This document shows, one piece after another, positions 59,424 to 64,000 of a stretch of DNA of 64,000 nucleotides. The DNA is from Limisphaerales bacterium. Its GTDB lineage: Bacteria > Verrucomicrobiota > Verrucomicrobiia > Limisphaerales > UBA1096. The DNA lies in the NCBI GenBank assembly GCA_004213515.1, contig SHAK01000008.1:1-64000 (forward strand), read 5' to 3'. The position numbers were made by a program, and so were the translations under genes. The notes beneath the pieces are model-generated. The model saw nothing but the letters and a program-made list of their open reading frames with translations. It was not told where the DNA came from and did no database searches. Each line of letters opens with the position of its first letter. The stretch's first letter is position 1.

Positions 59424-61051
59424 GCTTTAGCCTTTCTCTTTTTGGTGAAGCCGATTAGATGTGTCAAAAACTGAATTAACATACCTGCCCCAACCATAAG
59501 GCAGGAAATATATGGGGTAACCCAACCTGGATTACGGACTACTTGAAGTACAGTAGCTTTATCATTTTCAGGGTCGAAGCTGGCTTGGAAATAAGTTTTT
59601 CCGTGAGTTCTAAGTGGGTGGTTCATCTTGATGTGAGCCTTTCGCTCAGAACCGTTATTGCGTTCGCGAACAATAACATCACTAGAGAAATTGCGTGCCT
59701 TTTCTGTGCCTTGAAACTTGTCATGGCGGAAGTCAATTAGCTCTATATTGTAGTCCTCGTAGTAACGTTTGAATCGCAATGCTAATACATAATTATTGCC
59801 CTCGTGTTCAAAGGTTTGTTCTGGGATAGGAGTACGTAACGCTCCAAATAATGCAGATGTCATCCAGGTGCCCAGCTCTTTATTGGTGCCGTCATTGGTT
59901 TTAATAGTTACATAAGCACTCGGAAAATTTACTTCATCCAAAGAAGTAACTGAGTCAGTTTGTGATGCTATAAGCGTTAAACCTTTACCGGTTGTTGCTA
60001 AAGATTTGTCACCTTTAGAAATTTGTGTCAGATCTGAATTTTCGAAGTAATCCTCTACAATTACTTCGAACGGAAGTTTGCCCATTTCAAATTTTTTACC
60101 AGCTTCTAATGCTTCAGCGGGTATAGAAGCATAGGTATCAGTTTCGTTATTTTTTTTGTCGATAATTACTAATTCACATATTTCGCGGCTGATTGAGTGA
60201 TTTTTACTCTGTCCCTCCTCAAGTCGCATGTTGCTTTCGACTTGAAATTGGTCGGTTACAATTTGGCCAAGTAACATCAGTATCAGCCCTGCATGTGTTA
60301 AGAAGATGCCAATTTTCTTTCTGCTGAATTTAAATCTTTGAAAATGTGCGGCTAATAAATTGATCAAAAGTACCACAGCTACAAGATAGCCGCCTACAAA
60401 TGGGAACTTAAACATTGTGGGATAGCTCGTTGAGAGAACAAAGTCTTTAAAGTTGTCTTTCTGATTTTCGACAATACTTGTATCGCCTGTGATTTTGTAG
60501 AACCAAGTTTCGTGTGGCTTACGAAAGTGTAGCTCGTGTATGATACCAATTGTTTTTAAGGATTTGCCATCCTTTGTGCCATCTAGTTCAACTAAGACTC
60601 CGGGGTTACCATCGACAGAAAATGTTTCGGTGCCTTCTAATGAGTCAACTTTTTCAAGGCCTATTTGCCCTCGCCATCGATTGATATTAGCCAGAAGCCC
60701 ACCTGCTCCTTTAGCTAATTTTGTGACAGAGATTGTTGCGCTTTGTTTGTTTTGAACATCTAAAGCTTCAAAGTCCAGCATGCTAAACTGACTTCCTTCG
60801 ATTTCGTTCCACTCATTTGGAATACTGTTCCAGTCGGTATTACCAAATCGTATTTGAGCCCAACCGGCTCCACCAATAGATTCGGAAACAAGCAAGTAAC
60901 TGCGAAAATATTTTTTTTGGGCGTTATAAAGACCTTGATCTACCTGTGCGAGTGTTCCAACGAATACCAGAACAAGAGCTGACAAAAGGCAAACCACGGT
61001 CAGCTTTAATGAACACCAAAATTTAACGAGTGGTTTTAGTACCTCTTGCAT
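59420..61051 (-). CDS. ResB/Ccs1-like cytochrome c biogenesis protein with an extra inserted domain
   Basis: KLTVVCLLSALVLVFVGTLAQVDQGLYNAQKKYF; GIFLTHAGLILMLLGQIVTDQF; HIKMNHPLRTHGKTYFQASFDPEND; inserted domain at about aa 72-210. Confidence 0.9.
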   Translation of the reverse strand: MQEVLKPLVKFWCSLKLTVVCLLSALVLVFVGTLAQVDQGLYNAQKKYFRSYLLVSESIGGAGWAQIRFGNTDWNSIPNEWNEIEGSQFSMLDFEALDVQNKQSATISVTKLAKGAGGLLANINRWRGQIGLEKVDSLEGTETFSVDGNPGVLVELDGTKDGKSLKTIGIIHELHFRKPHETWFYKITGDTSIVENQKDNFKDFVLSTSYPTMFKFPFVGGYLVAVVLLINLLAAHFQRFKFSRKKIGIFLTHAGLILMLLGQIVTDQFQVESNMRLEEGQSKNHSISREICELVIIDKKNNETDTYASIPAEALEAGKKFEMGKLPFEVIVEDYFENSDLTQISKGDKSLATTGKGLTLIASQTDSVTSLDEVNFPSAYVTIKTNDGTNKELGTWMTSALFGALRTPIPEQTFEHEGNNYVLALRFKRYYEDYNIELIDFRHDKFQGTEKARNFSSDVIVRERNNGSERKAHIKMNHPLRTHGKTYFQASFDPENDKATVLQVVRNPGWVTPYISCLMVGAGMLIQFLTHLIGFTKKRKAKA

Positions 61052-61059
61052 TGAACCAT

Positions 61060-62157
61060 TTATTTTGTAAATTCTATAGATTGCAGGAATGCAATGAATG
61101 CCGATTTTTCTTTTTTAACAATTTCACTCGGCCCTGAAATTTTGTAAAACCATGTTTGTTGATCTTTTGGGTGATAAACACTGATGGAGGAGGTTTTTTC
61201 TCCGATTGCCTCAGCTAAAGTAGCAGGTTTTCCACTAATAGTAATCTGCTGAGTTACATTGCTGAGCCCTGAATCACTCACAGCAGTGAGGCCAGATTGT
61301 TCACGCCAACGGTTAACATTGGCTAATAAACCTCCAACTTTTCCGGGAAAAGTCATTACAGTGATCTCTGCTTTGCCATTTCCAGCACTAAAATTTCCAA
61401 GGCGCATTTGTGTAGCCGGCTTTTCTTCCCAACTCGCAGGGGTGGTCCAAGCCGGTGCTGTAGCCGGTGCTGTAGCCGGTGCTGTAGCCGGTGCCTGAGC
61501 GGATTGCTGCGCATCCTGCATTAGTTTGTCAAAATTTATATTATAGGCACTAGGCTGGAATTTAAGTGAAGAAAGAAACTGTTTAAATGTTTGTATCTGA
61601 ATATCGATCGCTTCTGTTGGTCCAGCCATTTTGAAGAACCAAGCTACTTGGCCAAGTTTTAGAGTTGCCATTATCAGCCGTGGCGGTTTTGACTGCCCTT
61701 CGATGGGCTTATCGCCTGAAAAATCATAAAGTTTTCCTATCTTATCGTCTATATTTACCTCTTTTGCCAGTTGCTCTGCTTTTGTAGCATCTATAGGGCC
61801 TAATCCAACCTGCTCTCGCCACATATTAACAATCATAGGATTATCAGCAATACGGGCAGGTAATGGGATAGCACTGACAGCAGCTCCATCCGCCGTTGAA
61901 AAAGAGAAAGTTGTCATTGGGGATGGGTTTGAATCAGTGACCCATCCGGTTGGTGTTGAATACTTGATAAGGTTAGAATCTTTTACCGGATTCTTAGCGA
62001 CTGTTTTTGAAGCAGGTTTTTGAATCTTTTCCTTCGGAATCGTGTGCATAGTCACGGATTTATTGGAGCCTGAAGCAAATTCCAGAACTATCACGACCGT
62101 GATGAGTATGACGATGAAAATACCGTCTCTCTTGTAATTGGGCTCAATCTTTTCCAC
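61060..62157 (-). CDS. Membrane-anchored protein with two tandem copies of a domain also inserted in ResB
   Basis: N-terminal TM (GIFIVILITVVIVLEFA); copy 1 aa ~66-200, copy 2 aa ~237-363, Ala-Pro-Thr linker between. Confidence 0.8.
   Translation of the reverse strand: MEKIEPNYKRDGIFIVILITVVIVLEFASGSNKSVTMHTIPKEKIQKPASKTVAKNPVKDSNLIKYSTPTGWVTDSNPSPMTTFSFSTADGAAVSAIPLPARIADNPMIVNMWREQVGLGPIDATKAEQLAKEVNIDDKIGKLYDFSGDKPIEGQSKPPRLIMATLKLGQVAWFFKMAGPTEAIDIQIQTFKQFLSSLKFQPSAYNINFDKLMQDAQQSAQAPATAPATAPATAPAWTTPASWEEKPATQMRLGNFSAGNGKAEITVMTFPGKVGGLLANVNRWREQSGLTAVSDSGLSNVTQQITISGKPATLAEAIGEKTSSISVYHPKDQQTWFYKISGPSEIVKKEKSAFIAFLQSIEFTK
61450..61497 (+). repeat. Short tandem repeat, 12-bp unit (about 3.5 copies), encoding (APAT)n on the minus strand
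   Basis: ...gccggtgctgta gccggtgctgta gccggtgctgta gccggtgc... Confidence 0.9.
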
Positions 62158-62290
62158 GAGAAATATATGAGTTCAGACTATTGTTTCATCCAATAGTTAC
62201 TCTTGGCTGGCAGAGACTAGCGCTGAACTAAAATTTGGCAACCTTCTTTAGTTGGTCAAGTGGAGAGTAATTTGGCACTTTACCGGAAGC

Positions 62291-64000
62291 ATGCACCGTT
62301 TTTTGATCACTTTAAGTCTTTTGGTCTTTGGTATAGCGCCTCTTGCAAATGAAAAAGTCATTAAACTCGAAGCATCTGAATATAGTCCAGTTGGTTCTGT
62401 GGGCAGTATGGTAGGGATACATGTTGATTACAAAAACCGGGTGCATGTTACGCATACTTCCCGAAGAAATAATGGAGCCTTGGATATTAGGCGGCACCCA
62501 GATTGGGTTATTCAGTCTCTAGCCAGTAGTAGTATTACAGATAAGCGGGCTATGATTCGTGGTCGTAAGTCTGACTGGAAATCACTTTTCAAATGGAAGG
62601 AAAAAATTTGGCGCTTTGAGGATCCGAATAATGATGGCCACTATGACAAAAAATCACTTTTCTTCGAAGGCCTTAATACCGAGGTAACAGGATTAGCTGG
62701 AGGAATATTATTTCGAGACAATACAGCCTATGTAACTTGCATTCCGGACATGCTAAAGATCAGTGATGTTAATGGGGATGGAAAGGCGGATAAAACTGAG
62801 GTGCTAGTTACAGGTTTTGGAATACACGTTGGATATGGCGGCCATGATATGCATGGTCCAACCATGGGGTACGATGGCCGGATCTATTGGACGATTGGAG
62901 ATAAGGGATTCAGTGTTCGTAGTCGTGAGGGTGAGGTTTTTCACTATCCCTATCACGGTGGGATGTTTCGATGTGAGCCAGATGGATCAAATTTTGAGGT
63001 CTTTGCTCATGGGTTGAGAAATCCTCAAGAGCTTGCATTTGATGAATTTGGTAATTGGTTCATTGTTGATAATGACGGTGACTTTGGTGACCGCGAGCGT
63101 TTCCATTTTCTTGTTGAGGGAACAGACGCTGGATGGCGAGCAACATGGCAGTATCGAACTAATGGTAAATTTAGTGAACATGGAGGTTACAATCCATGGA
63201 TGGCCGATGGATTGTGGAAGCCTCACTTTGAAGGCCAACCAGCCTATTTAACCCCAGCAATTATAAATTATTCAAACGGGCCATGCGGTTTTGCTTATAA
63301 TCCAGGAACTGCGTTAAGTGAAAAGTACCGCAATTATTTTTTTGTGACTGAGTTTCCTGGCAAAAATATTAGAGCTTTTCGAACTAAGCCGGAAGGTGCG
63401 GGTTTTAAGATGGTAGATGAACACGTAGCTCATCACGGTTTGATGACTACTGGTATAAATTTTGGTCCAGATGGTGCGCTTTACCTTGCTGATTGGGGTA
63501 ATAACGGTTGGGCGCCGCACGAGAAGGGCCGTATTATGAAGCTTGATTCTCCTAGGGCAATTGATCGCCCGCTTCGTATACAAACTAGAAAACTTCTAGG
63601 TGATGGTTTTGCGATGCGTGACGATACAGAACTGAGCCGGCTACTTGCTCATGCCGATCAACGAGTTCGGCTCGAGTCTCAGTTTGAATTAGTTAAACGC
63701 AATGCCTCTAATGCCTTGTTGACAGTTGCAAAAGAAAATGACTCACAATTAGCTCGTATTCATGCAATTTGGGGAATCGGCCAGCTTGGTCGTAAAGAAC
63801 AAGATGCCATTATTCCTTTGCGTCCATTGTTGAATGATCGTGATCCGGAAATTCAGGCGCAGTTGCTTCGCGTTATTAGTGATGCATATCATAATGATTT
63901 CTCTGAGGAAGCTTCGGATTTATTGAGCTCACCTCATCCTCGTGTCCAGTTGTTCGCAGGGTTGGCTCTAGGGAAAATAGGCTCAGCAAAAAATGTTCCG
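62291..64000 (+). CDS. PVC-type membrane-bound dehydrogenase / heme-binding-domain family protein (C-terminus runs off the window)
   Basis: Hand translation from ATG 62291: signal peptide, then PDMLKISDVNGDGKADKTEVLVTGFGIHVGYGGHDMHGPTMGYDGRIYWTIGDKGF ... HGLRNPQELAFDEFGNWFIVDNDGDFGDRER. Open frame to the window edge. Confidence 0.82.
   Translation, partial: MHRFLITLSLLVFGIAPLANEKVIKLEASEYSPVGSVGSMVGIHVDYKNRVHVTHTSRRNNGALDIRRHPDWVIQSLASSSITDKRAMIRGRKSDWKSLFKWKEKIWRFEDPNNDGHYDKKSLFFEGLNTEVTGLAGGILFRDNTAYVTCIPDMLKISDVNGDGKADKTEVLVTGFGIHVGYGGHDMHGPTMGYDGRIYWTIGDKGFSVRSREGEVFHYPYHGGMFRCEPDGSNFEVFAHGLRNPQELAFDEFGNWFIVDNDGDFGDRERFHFLVEGTDAGWRATWQYRTNGKFSEHGGYNPWMADGLWKPHFEGQPAYLTPAIINYSNGPCGFAYNPGTALSEKYRNYFFVTEFPGKNIRAFRTKPEGAGFKMVDEHVAHHGLMTTGINFGPDGALYLADWGNNGWAPHEKGRIMKLDSPRAIDRPLRIQTRKLLGDGFAMRDDTELSRLLAHADQRVRLESQFELVKRNASNALLTVAKENDSQLARIHAIWGIGQLGRKEQDAIIPLRPLLNDRDPEIQAQLLRVISDAYHNDFSEEASDLLSSPHPRVQLFAGLALGKIGSAKNVP

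Overview
The window is about 64 kb of chromosomal DNA. It looks like a PVC-group bacterium, probably a marine verrucomicrobial lineage. I infer this from the DUF1587/DUF1592 planctomycete-type cytochrome, a PVC-type membrane-bound dehydrogenase, a sulfatase, FG-GAP/UnbV proteins and ResB/CcsA cytochrome c assembly; no search was run. Most of it is housekeeping: folC, rplU-rpmA-obgE-ychF, a cysteine desulfurase, uppP, leuC, dus, rfaE2, larE, purD, hom-thrC, trxB, hisB, gyrB-gyrA and trpS. There is also one tRNA-Glu(CTC), an efflux locus with one adaptor and three tandem RND permeases, and a ResB/CcsA operon. No CRISPR array, transposon or prophage was seen. The observations most worth following up are: (1) an unannotated, frame-disrupted C-terminal remnant of a class II (B12-dependent) ribonucleotide reductase, with a well-preserved tandem pair of NrdR-box-like palindromes at 32 bp spacing nearby; (2) a DUF805-like membrane domain inserted between the two halves of an RND permease; (3) one uncharacterised domain present three times in the cytochrome c assembly operon, twice in a membrane-anchored protein and once spliced into ResB. 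The CDSs at both window edges are absent from the ORF track because they run off the window, and they were read by hand.
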